From Clostridiales bacterium (GTDB lineage: Bacteria > Bacillota > Clostridia > Lachnospirales > Lachnospiraceae), in the NCBI GenBank assembly GCA_021204045.1, contig JAJQAA010000055.1, positions 1-60,435 on the forward strand: a stretch of DNA of 60,435 nt, in the 5' to 3' direction. The notes beneath the pieces were generated by a model. The model was not told the origin of the DNA and did not search any database. It was given only the letters and a program-made list of their open reading frames with translations. Shown one piece after another: positions 50,833-58,705 of the stretch. Position numbers and translations under genes: made by a program. Every line of letters starts with the position of its first letter. The first letter of the stretch is position 1.

Positions 50833-51315
50833 TCACGCATCCTCCTTATTTAATGAAGCGATCAGGCCGCCCTCGTTCAGAATCCGCTGCATGTACTCCG
50901 GCAGCTTTGTGCAGGAAAACATTTTCCCATTAGCGCTCGCCGTGCCCTCGGTCAGCGACAGCTCCATCTCATCCCCGGTCTCCACCGCATCCGGCAGCTC
51001 CTTGCAGACAATCACCGGCAGCCCGATGTTGATCGAATTGCGGTAAAAAATACGCGCAAATGATTTCGCGACAACCGCCTGCACGCCCAGCGCCTTCAGC
51101 ACCGACGGCGCCTGTTCGCGGGACGAACCGCAGCCGAAATTTTCGCCGCCGACCACATAATCGCCGGGTTTCACCTTGTCCGGGAAATCCGGATCCAGCG
51201 ATTCAAACGTATGGCTTTTCATCTCATCGATCGTCGGCAGTAACAGATACTGCGAGGCGATGATCTGATCGGTATCAAGGTCATTATGAAACTTGAAAAT
51301 TTTTCCTTTCGACAT
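50833..51315 (-). CDS. 3-isopropylmalate dehydratase-family small subunit (pair B)
   Basis: This 160-residue small subunit is first in the four-gene set. NDLDTDQIIASQYLLL (about 11-26) carries the loop Y-L-L-L, and NFGCGSSREQAPSVL (about 61) the conserved motif. GGAGG is 6 nt before ATG. Its stop lies 2 nt from the pair B large subunit start. The order small-large-small-large is retained. No leuA or leuB lies next to it. Confidence 0.87.
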   Translation of the reverse strand: MSKGKIFKFHNDLDTDQIIASQYLLLPTIDEMKSHTFESLDPDFPDKVKPGDYVVGGENFGCGSSREQAPSVLKALGVQAVVAKSFARIFYRNSINIGLPVIVCKELPDAVETGDEMELSLTEGTASANGKMFSCTKLPEYMQRILNEGGLIASLNKEDA

Positions 51316-51343
51316 GACTCTCCTCCATTTTCCTGAGTAATTA

Positions 51344-51446
51344 ATGATGCTGCGAATCTCAACGTCATGAATCGGAATGCCCCAAAGAACTCGCTTCGCG
51401 TCCCAAACATTCGACTCATGTTTTTTTCGACCCTGGCATCATCATA
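51344..51446 (-). promoter_or_regulatory. Structured leader and promoter region of the dehydratase set
   Basis: GACCCTGGCATCATCAT (51429-51445) matches exactly the promoter-proximal sequence at 9457-9473. A -10 TATGAT lies at 51446-51441 on the minus strand. The transcript then has a long-range pairing ATGATGC (51344-51350) with GCATCAT (51436-51442), and an inner stem CATGAATCGGAATG with CATTCGACTCATG (51366-51379 and 51408-51420, one bulge, one wobble). I do not recognise it. It could be a regulatory leader or a small repeat element. Confidence 0.55.
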
Positions 51447-51483
51447 GCACGCTTTTCGCCACAATGGAACAAAAAATTAGATA

Positions 51484-52203
51484 CTACCGCGGCAAAAATG
51501 CCCACGCCGCCGCGACGACAATCGAAGGCAGCATGTTCGCGACCTTGAACATCTTCCCCCGGATCAGGTTTACGCCCACACAAAAGATCAGAACAGAACC
51601 GACAAGGGAAAGATTATCCAGAGCCGACTCTGTGAGCAGCGGCTCAATCAGCCGCGCCACCAGAGTCACCGCGCCCTGAAACATGCCTACCGGAACCGCC
51701 GCAAAAATACAGCCCTTTCCCATCGAAGCGGTCATCGCCATAATAATCAGCATATCCATCACGGCCTTGGCCGCCAGAATCGAATAATCACCATAAATGC
51801 CGTCCCGCACGGAACCGACGATCGCCATCGCGCCGATACAGACGGTCAGCGAAGCGGTCACAAAAGCATGGATAAATCCCACGTCGCCCTCATTTCCCGA
51901 GCGGCGCTTGAGCCATTCGCCAAATTCTTCCATGTGCAGCTCGATATTGAGATACTCGCCAATCAGAGAGCCAAGCACCAGGCTGATGATCATCATCATG
52001 GAACCGCCGGATACAAGCTTCCCGTCCTCGACCTGCAGCATCTTCTCCATCGCTCCGGCAATCCCCAGAAACACGCTGGCAATCCCAATGGCCATAAGCA
52101 CGATTTCCCGGTAACGCTCCTCGATCCGCTTTCCAAACAAAGTGCCGGCTAAACCGCCCGCAATAATCGCTCCGACGTTGATCAAAGTTCCCATTCCCGG
52201 CAT
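51484..52203 (-). CDS. DUF554 family membrane protein
   Basis: This 239-residue membrane protein matches DUF554 (YdfK type, PF04474), with about seven hydrophobic segments. GTLINVGAIIAGGLAGTLFG at the start and IAFVGSVRDG-like block AIVGSVRDGIYGDYSILAAKAVMDML (about 130) are typical. The function is not known; a transport role is often guessed. GGAG lies 7 nt before ATG at 52203. The HD gene lies just upstream by 1 nt, so the two are co-transcribed. Confidence 0.88.
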   Translation of the reverse strand: MPGMGTLINVGAIIAGGLAGTLFGKRIEERYREIVLMAIGIASVFLGIAGAMEKMLQVEDGKLVSGGSMMMIISLVLGSLIGEYLNIELHMEEFGEWLKRRSGNEGDVGFIHAFVTASLTVCIGAMAIVGSVRDGIYGDYSILAAKAVMDMLIIMAMTASMGKGCIFAAVPVGMFQGAVTLVARLIEPLLTESALDNLSLVGSVLIFCVGVNLIRGKMFKVANMLPSIVVAAAWAFLPR

Positions 52204-52204
52204 C

Positions 52205-52723
52205 TTACAGCTCCTCCACAAACATATCATCCAAGAAGCGCCGCCCCGCGGCCGTCTTAAAAATACGTTCCCGCGCGGACGCGACCGCCTGGGCATCTGA
52301 GGAATCCTCATAGAGATTGACAAGAAAATCCGCCTCGACGAGTATCTGGTAATCCAAACCCTGAATCTCGTGGTACGTATGATGATGCCCAATCAGATAC
52401 TTCACGCGCTCAATCTCGTCCTCCGGATAACCGCCAAGACCGCGAAGCAGCCGTTCCGCCTCCGCCGGTCCCTCGATCTCCTGATAATGTCCCGCGCCGG
52501 AGCCGTATTTTTTCTCACTGATATGAATGCCGATATCGTGCAGAATGGCCGCCGTCTCCAGGATGCGCTGCGTCTTCTCATCCAGGCCCTCCAGGATACC
52601 GATCGCCGCCGCCAGATCATGTACCTTCACAAAATGCTGGATGCGCCTTGCATCCCCACGATCGTAACGAATGGCCTCTGCCATCAGCTTTGCCGTTTTT
52701 GTTTTCATGCTGTCATTTTTCAT
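52205..52723 (-). CDS. HD-domain phosphohydrolase
   Basis: This 172-residue protein has the HD superfamily motif ILHDIGIHISEKKYG (about 60) with an upstream H (RRIQHFVKVHDLA) and later HHHTYHEIQGLDYQILVEADFLVN (about 115-138), together giving the metal-binding H...HD...D pattern. Such enzymes hydrolyse nucleotides or other phosphate esters. Its substrate is unknown. AAGGAG lies 9 nt before ATG. Confidence 0.9.
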   Translation of the reverse strand: MKNDSMKTKTAKLMAEAIRYDRGDARRIQHFVKVHDLAAAIGILEGLDEKTQRILETAAILHDIGIHISEKKYGSGAGHYQEIEGPAEAERLLRGLGGYPEDEIERVKYLIGHHHTYHEIQGLDYQILVEADFLVNLYEDSSDAQAVASARERIFKTAAGRRFLDDMFVEEL

Positions 52724-52883
52724 TTTGGTAACTCCTTGGATATCTTTTAAAAAACAGATTTATCGTACCACATAATTGCATCTATTTCATCATTTTTTTA
52801 TTCTTAATGTCACTTCGATCAACGACACAAATCATGGAAAACAGAAGCATGTGCCGCCGACACACAAAAAATGCCCGGATATG

Positions 52884-52928
52884 AAAAACGCCCGGATATT
52901 CCAATCAAATGAATATCCGGACGTTTTT
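52884..52928. terminator. Long bidirectional terminator next to the small membrane peptide gene
   Basis: AAAAACGCCCGGATATTC (52884-52901) pairs with GAATATCCGGACGTTTTT (52911-52928) with one mismatch. An extra direct copy of CCCGGATAT lies at 52874-52882. The 52724-52883 stretch beside it holds nothing else recognised. Confidence 0.88.
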
Positions 52929-52978
52929 CGCAATAAAGATTCTTACAAATTATCCCGATCTTTAAGCTGCGCTCTCTG

Positions 52979-53110
52979 TCAGATTCCGTGTTTTGAAAAA
53001 TACGCAATGTACGGAATGCTGTACATGGCGGTAACCACCACCATGGATACCAGCGCAGAGCAGATGCCTCTGCCATTTTCCTTCCAGAAAATATTTATAT
53101 TCTTAAGCAT
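52979..53110 (-). CDS. 43-residue single-pass membrane peptide
   Basis: This 43-residue reading frame starts at ATG 53110 with AGGAGG 9 nt upstream and ends at TGA 52981-52979. It has a charged N-terminus (MLKNINIFWKENGRG), a hydrophobic helix (ICSALVSMVVVTAMYSIPYI) and a short basic end (YFSKHGI). A strong terminator follows 50 nt later, so it forms a complete transcription unit. I do not recognise a family. Possible roles are a small membrane regulator or a signalling peptide; nothing in it matches AgrD. It is divergent from the AraC-type gene. Confidence 0.7.
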   Translation of the reverse strand: MLKNINIFWKENGRGICSALVSMVVVTAMYSIPYIAYFSKHGI

Positions 53111-53169
53111 ACGTTATTACCTCCTGTTTCGTTTTGAGTTTACTTCGTCTTTCGACTACCTCAGAGTTT

Positions 53170-53222
53170 CAACGGTAACGTGCCCTGCGGGTAATGTGCC
53201 ATGCGGGTGCTCTCAACCGTTG
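53170..53222. promoter_or_regulatory. Repeat array between divergent genes
   Basis: GTGCCCTGCGGGT (53180-53192) and GTGCCATGCGGGT (53196-53208) are 12/13 identical direct repeats 16 bp apart, framed by CAACGGT (53170-53176) and ACCGTTG (53216-53222). It lies between the small peptide gene and the AraC-type gene and may be a regulator site. Confidence 0.6.
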
Positions 53223-53286
53223 CCCATATGATACAGGAAATAGATGGAAGAAAAAAGGCAGGATATTGCCGAAAGCTTAGTCGATA

Positions 53287-53316
53287 TTGACTTTATGAGG
53301 GGATTCGTGCTATAGT
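53287..53316 (+). promoter_or_regulatory. Promoter of the AraC-type gene, apparently leaderless
   Basis: TTGACT (53287-53292), 18 nt and TATAGT (53311-53316) place the transcript start near 53323, at or next to the ATG at 53324. No Shine-Dalgarno site can be transcribed, so the mRNA would be leaderless. Confidence 0.7.
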
Positions 53317-53323
53317 CTGAGTT

Positions 53324-54175
53324 ATGGAAAACTATTATCAGGATACAAATATATCGCCGGACATCGGCTTTCAGATTGAATTTGTGACGATGCGGTACAA
53401 TTCGCCGCCGCACTGGCACCGGGAGATCGAGATTCTTTACATCCTCAACGGAAGCACGACCGTCATAATGGAGGGAAAAAAATACGAGATCCGGCCGTTG
53501 GACCTGATCGTCATCGATTGCGCAATCGTCCATGAGGTCACTTATGAGCTGCCGCAGACGATGGGAATCCGGATTCACATCTCGAAAAGCCATTTCAGTC
53601 TCAACCAGCCGGAGCTGGAGCATCAGCGGATGGTCTGCTGCGCGCAAACACTCGCTCCCCGGCAGACAGAATCCTACTATCGGATCTGCGGATATCTGAA
53701 GGATCTGACGGTTCTCTATTTTGAACAGAAGGCGGCGTACCCGCTGCGCAGCAATGCGCTGATTCTGGAAATTCTGGCGGAGCTGGCGGAACATTTCAGC
53801 ACGCCATTACCGGAAGGTGCGCTCGCGCTGGACGCAACCCGGACGGGAAGAATGGAGCAGGTGTTCCAGTACGTCGAGGAACATTACACCGGGCCGATCT
53901 CACTGCAGGATGCAGCGGACGCGATTGGCTTTAATAAAGAATATTTCTGCCGTCTTTTCAAGAAAAACACAGGAATGACCTTTTTACAGTACATAAGCCA
54001 TGTAAGGCTGAACCACGTTTATCAGGACCTGATCCATACCGACGCAGGCATTCAGGAAATTCTGGAGCGGAACGGAATAACAAGCACGAAACTTTTTTAT
54101 AAGCAGTTTAAAGAAACATTTCACTGTACCCCAGGGGAACTGAAAAGGCTCAGCAGGGATAATCCGTATTTATAA
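53324..54175 (+). CDS. AraC-family transcription regulator
   Basis: This 283-residue regulator has a cupin-like N-terminal sensor domain (PPHWHREIEILYILNG, H-x-H-type, about 28) and a C-terminal double helix-turn-helix (ISLQDAADAIGFNKEYFCRLFKKNTGMTFLQYI, about 195-226, then IQEILERNGITSTKLFYKQFKE, ending in CTPGELKRL). Such proteins answer to carbon sources or other small molecules. The ATG at 53324 appears to be at the transcript start. A perfect 12-bp terminator overlaps its stop. Confidence 0.92.
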   Translation: MENYYQDTNISPDIGFQIEFVTMRYNSPPHWHREIEILYILNGSTTVIMEGKKYEIRPLDLIVIDCAIVHEVTYELPQTMGIRIHISKSHFSLNQPELEHQRMVCCAQTLAPRQTESYYRICGYLKDLTVLYFEQKAAYPLRSNALILEILAELAEHFSTPLPEGALALDATRTGRMEQVFQYVEEHYTGPISLQDAADAIGFNKEYFCRLFKKNTGMTFLQYISHVRLNHVYQDLIHTDAGIQEILERNGITSTKLFYKQFKETFHCTPGELKRLSRDNPYL

Positions 54176-54210
54176 CACCCTCGCCGGTTTTGAAGAAGGG
54201 CGAGGGTGTT
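54174..54210 (+). terminator. Terminator of the AraC-type gene
   Basis: AACACCCTCGCC (54174-54185) and GGCGAGGGTGTT (54199-54210) are perfect 12-bp arms, followed by ATTTATC. The left arm overlaps the TAA stop codon. Confidence 0.9.
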
Positions 54211-54250
54211 ATTTATCTAGAGGATATGCCCATTTTTTGTTGTAAAAAAT

Positions 54251-54652
54251 TCACCGTGCATTGATAGCATTGATGAAAGCAATATAGCAGCCAAAATCAC
54301 CAATTCGTTTGCGGTTGTATTTATCGTCCTCCTCATAGCCCAATGCATCGCGCCAGTCAGCAGGCTTCCCTTGCATTTTCAGGTAGCGAGCCAACTGGTT
54401 ACACTTGACAATCAGGGAATTATGGCAGGAGGTTCTGTCAGAATCCTTGTCCATCCGTTCTTCACGGTTCCACAAAAACCATTGGGCGCGAATACCGGAA
54501 TAACGGGTTGCTGCACAGACCAGCTCGTCATACAATTCAAGCGCGTCAGGATCGTTTCCGACCTCGGAAACAATTTCATGATGCAGAGCAGCCATTCCCT
54601 CAAAGTTCAGGCTTTTTTCCTTTGTAAGATATTCTTCATATATTGAGATCAT
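54251..54652 (-). CDS. Conserved hypothetical protein of mobile-element type
   Basis: This protein of about 133 residues begins MISIYEEYLTKEKSLNFEGM and includes LYDELVCAATRYSGIRAQWF (about 45) and a basic C-terminal part ending RKRIGDFGCYIAFINAINAR. It resembles proteins I associate with DUF3232 that are found in plasmids and integrative elements, but I am not certain. No enzymatic motif is visible. The ATG at 54652 is preceded only by a weak GGGG. A promoter (TTGTTT, 17 nt, TATGGT) overlaps a palindrome at 54687-54702. Confidence 0.6.
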   Translation of the reverse strand: MISIYEEYLTKEKSLNFEGMAALHHEIVSEVGNDPDALELYDELVCAATRYSGIRAQWFLWNREERMDKDSDRTSCHNSLIVKCNQLARYLKMQGKPADWRDALGYEEDDKYNRKRIGDFGCYIAFINAINAR

Positions 54653-54686
54653 TATGTACCCCGACTTAAAAACCATAGCATAATTG

Positions 54687-54992
54687 ACTTGTTAAAACAA
54701 GTATATCGGAAGAGCCGTAACATGTCAAAAAAATTTCTGTGTTTCTTCTATGCCATACCCGATTGATACACCACTGTCCCCGCAAATTTATCTACTGTTA
54801 TGCATGATGTTTTTCACTCTGTAACACAGATTGTTTGGATTCTCAATCCGTACAATTTGCTTGCATCGCTGCCATCATCATTACCTCTTTTTTACATGGA
54901 TGAATATTTCTACATTTACTTAAAATCAAAGTTTTTAAATATTTTGGTCCAACTGATTAAGAATCTTTTGCCAGTTGAAATTATCACTCTGT
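54687..54992. other. AT-rich intergenic region with a perfect palindrome
   Basis: ACTTGTTAAAACAAGT (54687-54702) is a perfect 16-bp palindrome that covers the putative -35 of the downstream minus-strand gene. From 54703 to 54992 nothing further was recognised; a short open frame on the plus strand has no ribosome site. Confidence 0.6.
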
Positions 54993-56384
54993 TCAATTCA
55001 GACGATCTTCGACAGCTTTAATGGTAATCAGATTTTTCTTTTCATAATCGTTAAGGACAGATTCATCAAATTGATCTGCTGTCAAATATCCATTGTACCA
55101 ATCCTTGCTGTTAAAATACTGTTGTAAATCGTCAGAACTGAAAAGCCTTCCATGCCAAGCATAGATTTCATTTCTGGCCAAACGAAGCTCTTTTTTTGTA
55201 TAAATCGAAAGCTCTTCTTCGGTATAATAACGGCTATCACTATATGGCAAAATGAAGTCGTCTTCTCCGCTATCTGAACTAACTACAGTACTTTCGTCTT
55301 CTACATCAAATAATTCCCCTTCTGTCTCAAGTCCTACATAACTATCCGAATCATAATTATTGGACGAAATAGAGTTTTCTTCTCCACTATCTGGATTTAT
55401 TACAGCAACACTATCCTGCGCACTAAGATATTCTTCTTCTGTCACTGGTATTATATATATACCTGAAACAAGCATACGCTCCATATCTGATGCCGTTGTT
55501 ATCCTAGAGTCATAGGTTACTTCTACATAACTAGTATCACTTCTATTATTCAATGTAAATTCTACCTTGCTCCCTTTTTTGTCAATATCCAAATAACTAC
55601 CATATTTTGTTCCTCCGGTATACGACTTAAAACTAAGCGGAACACTGTATGCTATCCCATTAATTACACATAATATAGTACCAACCTGATTACCATATTC
55701 AGCAGTTAATTTGACTTCGGCCGATTTCGTTTTTTCATTCATCACATTAGTAGCCTGAAGTATATCAAAATTTTCAAACGCAAAATACATTGAAATGCTG
55801 CTAATTTCTCCATTCATATCTAACACTTCTTTTTCAAAAAAATCATCTGCTTCATAATATAGATCCATCGGATCAGACCCATCGTCAATCACTTTCCAGT
55901 ATGTATTATTAAAACCAGTTACATCACATTCCAGCAATTCTCCTGCATCATAGTTATTTGCCCAGCCAATTGCATCTCCCCAATACATATATATGGCTGA
56001 TATCTCTTCTGTAAAATAGTACAAATTATCTTTATCAACATAAGTTGCTTTTAATTTAATAATATCTTGTGTTCCGCTTTCTCCAACTTTTTTACCATCG
56101 GATGCCTTAACCTCATGTGACTCCAGCCATACATATGTATAACCTTTTTCATGATAATCATTGATAACTCTATCTGTATCAACCATTCCAGATACATTTT
56201 TATAATTATCAGAAACGCCTTCCAAAAAGTCTTTGCTTTCCTCTAAATTATCATCTGTATCAAAACTTTCCAATAATTCTGTTCCCGTCTCTGAAACATC
56301 TGTATTAGGACTGCTACACTGAGTCATGAACATTGTAACAACTACGGCTATCCCTATAATAAAAATTTTTCTCTTTTTGCACAT
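54993..56384 (-). CDS. YARHG-domain lipoprotein
   Basis: This 463-residue lipoprotein has a signal peptide ending in MTQC (Cys about 23), an Asp/Glu/Ser-rich linker, a large polar central part of unknown fold (about 60-330) and a C-terminal YARHG domain (PF13308) at about 395-460: LRLARNEIYAWHGRLFSSDDLQQYFNSKDWY. The YARHG module is an extracellular domain of unknown role, often in surface proteins of Firmicutes. The gene is AT-rich and lies 25 nt downstream of the zinc-ribbon gene, in one operon. GGAGG is 8 nt before ATG. Confidence 0.85.
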   Translation of the reverse strand: MCKKRKIFIIGIAVVVTMFMTQCSSPNTDVSETGTELLESFDTDDNLEESKDFLEGVSDNYKNVSGMVDTDRVINDYHEKGYTYVWLESHEVKASDGKKVGESGTQDIIKLKATYVDKDNLYYFTEEISAIYMYWGDAIGWANNYDAGELLECDVTGFNNTYWKVIDDGSDPMDLYYEADDFFEKEVLDMNGEISSISMYFAFENFDILQATNVMNEKTKSAEVKLTAEYGNQVGTILCVINGIAYSVPLSFKSYTGGTKYGSYLDIDKKGSKVEFTLNNRSDTSYVEVTYDSRITTASDMERMLVSGIYIIPVTEEEYLSAQDSVAVINPDSGEENSISSNNYDSDSYVGLETEGELFDVEDESTVVSSDSGEDDFILPYSDSRYYTEEELSIYTKKELRLARNEIYAWHGRLFSSDDLQQYFNSKDWYNGYLTADQFDESVLNDYEKKNLITIKAVEDRLN

Positions 56385-56409
56385 TTTTCTCTCCTCCTAA
56401 GCAACAACA

Positions 56410-58251
56410 TTAAAAATTGCCTTTTTGCATGTTTTGTATTTTTTCAACAACAACAGAAGGTTTCAATCCCAGTGCCGAAACACGCCGATCCTGTTTTCCC
56501 AGCACACCATATGGATAACGGAACTTTATAAGACCAAGCAGACCGACTTGTAATTTTGACATCTTGTAAATATCATATCTCCACGCCCGATTCTTTTTTA
56601 CATCTATCTGTATCAGTTCTCTTGTCGTTAAAATCATATATCCCCGGTCATCATCACCTGCACATAGTACTGCCTTTTCACCTTCAAATATTCCCTTATT
56701 TATTTCTTCTGTCCCCGGATATATTTTTGTTCTTATCGTTTGAGATTTTTCTCCTGCAAACAGGCTGTCCACAAAACTTTTGGACTTCTGCAATGAGGCT
56801 CCAACCTGTTTTCTGTAATAACTTACAGCCTCACTTTTCTGTTCTACCGTATAATTTGCAAGTATGTATGCCTTAGCCTCTTCCTCTACAGCTTTTTGCT
56901 TTTCTTTTTTCTTTTCAACAATTGCAGACACGCTCTGAGAATCTATCTTTTCGTATTTTCCATTAATAGCGTCTTCGATTACCCGAGTCCAGATATCACT
57001 CAGCGGAGTTACAAATATCACCAGCAAAAACTTACCTTTTATAGTGATTTCAAACCTATTTCCACAATCTTCCACTTTTTTTATAGAACCAATAGGTATC
57101 TTTTTATTATCAGCTGGATCATCACCTGTAAACACTAATACATCCTGTAACAATTTTAAATTCCCCGGTTTGCCATTCCCTATATTCAATTTAACTGGTG
57201 TTTTCAAAAATGCCCGTTCATTTTCTTTGTATAAAAAGTCCAAATGCCAATATTCTTTAAATGCTTTCCAGGCCTCAGTGTCTTCCAAATCCATTTCGAT
57301 CGCATCATAAAATTCCCGTGAAGAAGGATATAATCCCAAACATTCCACTACGGTTCCAAATAATTTATCCCTATCTTTTTCATAAGTCATGGCCGATTCA
57401 AATTTTGCGTTAGCCTGCTCCAAGTCAATATTTATTTTATTTCCCAATTGACCAATACCATCCAATTCTTCTGTATAAGCCAAAAAAAGCCCATTCATAC
57501 ATGTAATGATGCCTTCGCAAGTTTCAATCATAATTGACTCATTGTTATATAACTTTTCCTTCTTTTTGTCTATTGAGCCCTCATCTATTGAACCAACAAC
57601 CATAGTTCCAATTCCGCTTAAAACACTGGTTCCCATGTTTAGAACCCCAGCCTGTACAGCCCCCTTAACTGCTCCTTTCATTCCAAAACCACCACCTACC
57701 CATCTTCCTCTATTTGCGTAGGCAGCCGCACGCGAATGCGCCATATCCTGCTGTAAACCCAAAATGTTATTGTAATTTTCCATAAATGAATCCATAAAAT
57801 CAGTGTAATCCAATGGATATTTATCACCATACTTGATTTTAAACTGCTTCATGGTCATTGACAAACCTTTAGCATATAAATCTCTCAATATAGCATCAAT
57901 TTGATCATCTACCATTTTTTGTGCCTCTGTTGCAAGATTTTTTGCAACAGAATCAGCAGTTCCCAACTTTTTATATACATCACATAAAAGTTCAAATTTT
58001 TCGAAACCGAGCTTTACATAATCTCCATAAAGTCCTGCATACAGCTCCGCATCCACAGGATATTTAATACTGAATTGTTTAAAATTGAATACAATTTGCC
58101 TATCCTCTTTAATACTTTCCGATGCCTCAGTAATCGGTTGCTCTGTCTGTTCACCTATTTCAAAAAATTCTGCCGGACATCCACACTCAGGACATACCTT
58201 TACTCTCGATGATACCATTTTCCCACAATCAGGACATTTAACCAGTGCCAT
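56410..58251 (-). CDS. Zinc-ribbon multidomain protein with PH-like C-terminus
   Basis: This protein of about 613 residues starts with a zinc ribbon (MALVKCPDCGKMVSSRVKVC then PECG, two C-x2-C pairs). It has an internal duplication (FKQFSIKYPVD near 57 and MKQFKIKYGDKYPLD near 136), and a Gly/Ala-rich hydrophobic stretch (about 184-220, VGGGFGMKGAVKGAVQAGVLNMG) that may insert in the membrane. A PH-like stretch lies at about 375-435, and a coiled coil and a second PH-like stretch (about 540-600) follow. I do not recognise a family. The start at 58251 has GGAGGAG 6 nt upstream. It forms an operon with the YARHG lipoprotein. Confidence 0.78.
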   Translation of the reverse strand: MALVKCPDCGKMVSSRVKVCPECGCPAEFFEIGEQTEQPITEASESIKEDRQIVFNFKQFSIKYPVDAELYAGLYGDYVKLGFEKFELLCDVYKKLGTADSVAKNLATEAQKMVDDQIDAILRDLYAKGLSMTMKQFKIKYGDKYPLDYTDFMDSFMENYNNILGLQQDMAHSRAAAYANRGRWVGGGFGMKGAVKGAVQAGVLNMGTSVLSGIGTMVVGSIDEGSIDKKKEKLYNNESIMIETCEGIITCMNGLFLAYTEELDGIGQLGNKINIDLEQANAKFESAMTYEKDRDKLFGTVVECLGLYPSSREFYDAIEMDLEDTEAWKAFKEYWHLDFLYKENERAFLKTPVKLNIGNGKPGNLKLLQDVLVFTGDDPADNKKIPIGSIKKVEDCGNRFEITIKGKFLLVIFVTPLSDIWTRVIEDAINGKYEKIDSQSVSAIVEKKKEKQKAVEEEAKAYILANYTVEQKSEAVSYYRKQVGASLQKSKSFVDSLFAGEKSQTIRTKIYPGTEEINKGIFEGEKAVLCAGDDDRGYMILTTRELIQIDVKKNRAWRYDIYKMSKLQVGLLGLIKFRYPYGVLGKQDRRVSALGLKPSVVVEKIQNMQKGNF

Positions 58252-58335
58252 AGAATTCTCCTCCTCCATATAAACTTCTATTTTCACTTTACATGAATTT
58301 AAAATCCCACCACAAACACTACCGTAATTATATTA

Positions 58336-58382
58336 TGTCTAAACAAGTTATTCAAGCAAAAGTTGTGTTTAAATGAATTATT
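58336..58382 (+). promoter_or_regulatory. Direct repeats upstream of the XRE gene
   Basis: TGTCTAAACAAGTTATT (58336-58352) and TGTTTAAATGAATTATT (58366-58382) match at 13 of 17 positions, 30 bp apart (about three turns). A TATAAT -10 lies near 58405-58410. They look like operators in the divergent region. Confidence 0.6.
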
Positions 58383-58424
58383 TTCAGAGAACTTATCCCA
58401 TATAATATGAACGGAGGAAATCTT

Positions 58425-58643
58425 ATGGTACAGCTACGAATTTTAGAGATACTGGAAGAACAGAACCATACAAAGTATTGGCTCTATAAACGAATGGATA
58501 TGCTAAGTTACCGCAATTTTCAAAATATTGTGGAAAACAAGACGTCCAGCATCCGCTTTGAGACACTGGATAAACTCAGTACGATTCTGAATGTGCCGAT
58601 TGGCGATCTCTTTGAAAAAATAAATGATGTTGACGATAAGTAA
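58425..58643 (+). CDS. XRE-family helix-turn-helix protein
   Basis: This 72-residue protein is a Cro/C1-type DNA-binding protein. MVQLRILEILEEQNHTKYWLYKRM is followed by a recognition-type helix (YRNFQNIVENKTSSIRFETLDKLSTILN) and ends DLFEKINDVDDK. It lacks a sensor domain. GGAGG lies 7 nt before the ATG at 58425. It is divergent from the zinc-ribbon operon and may regulate it. A terminator follows at once. Confidence 0.9.
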   Translation: MVQLRILEILEEQNHTKYWLYKRMDMLSYRNFQNIVENKTSSIRFETLDKLSTILNVPIGDLFEKINDVDDK

Positions 58644-58651
58644 GACCTTTT

Positions 58652-58688
58652 AGCGGCTGACACCAATGGCCAGCCGCTTTTCATTTTC
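58652..58688 (+). terminator. Terminator of the XRE gene
   Basis: AGCGGCTG (58652-58659) and CAGCCGCT (58671-58678) are perfect arms, followed by TTTCATTTTC. The adjacent convergent gene ends at 58706. Confidence 0.85.
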
Positions 58689-58705
58689 TTTATTTACTTC
58701 TCTTG

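Noticed and set aside
51316-51446. T-box leader for the dehydratase set
   Set aside because: The conserved antiterminator motif of T-boxes is absent.
54800-55021. 73-codon hydrophobic frame on the plus strand
   Set aside because: No ribosome site or promoter, and it runs into the end of the YARHG gene.
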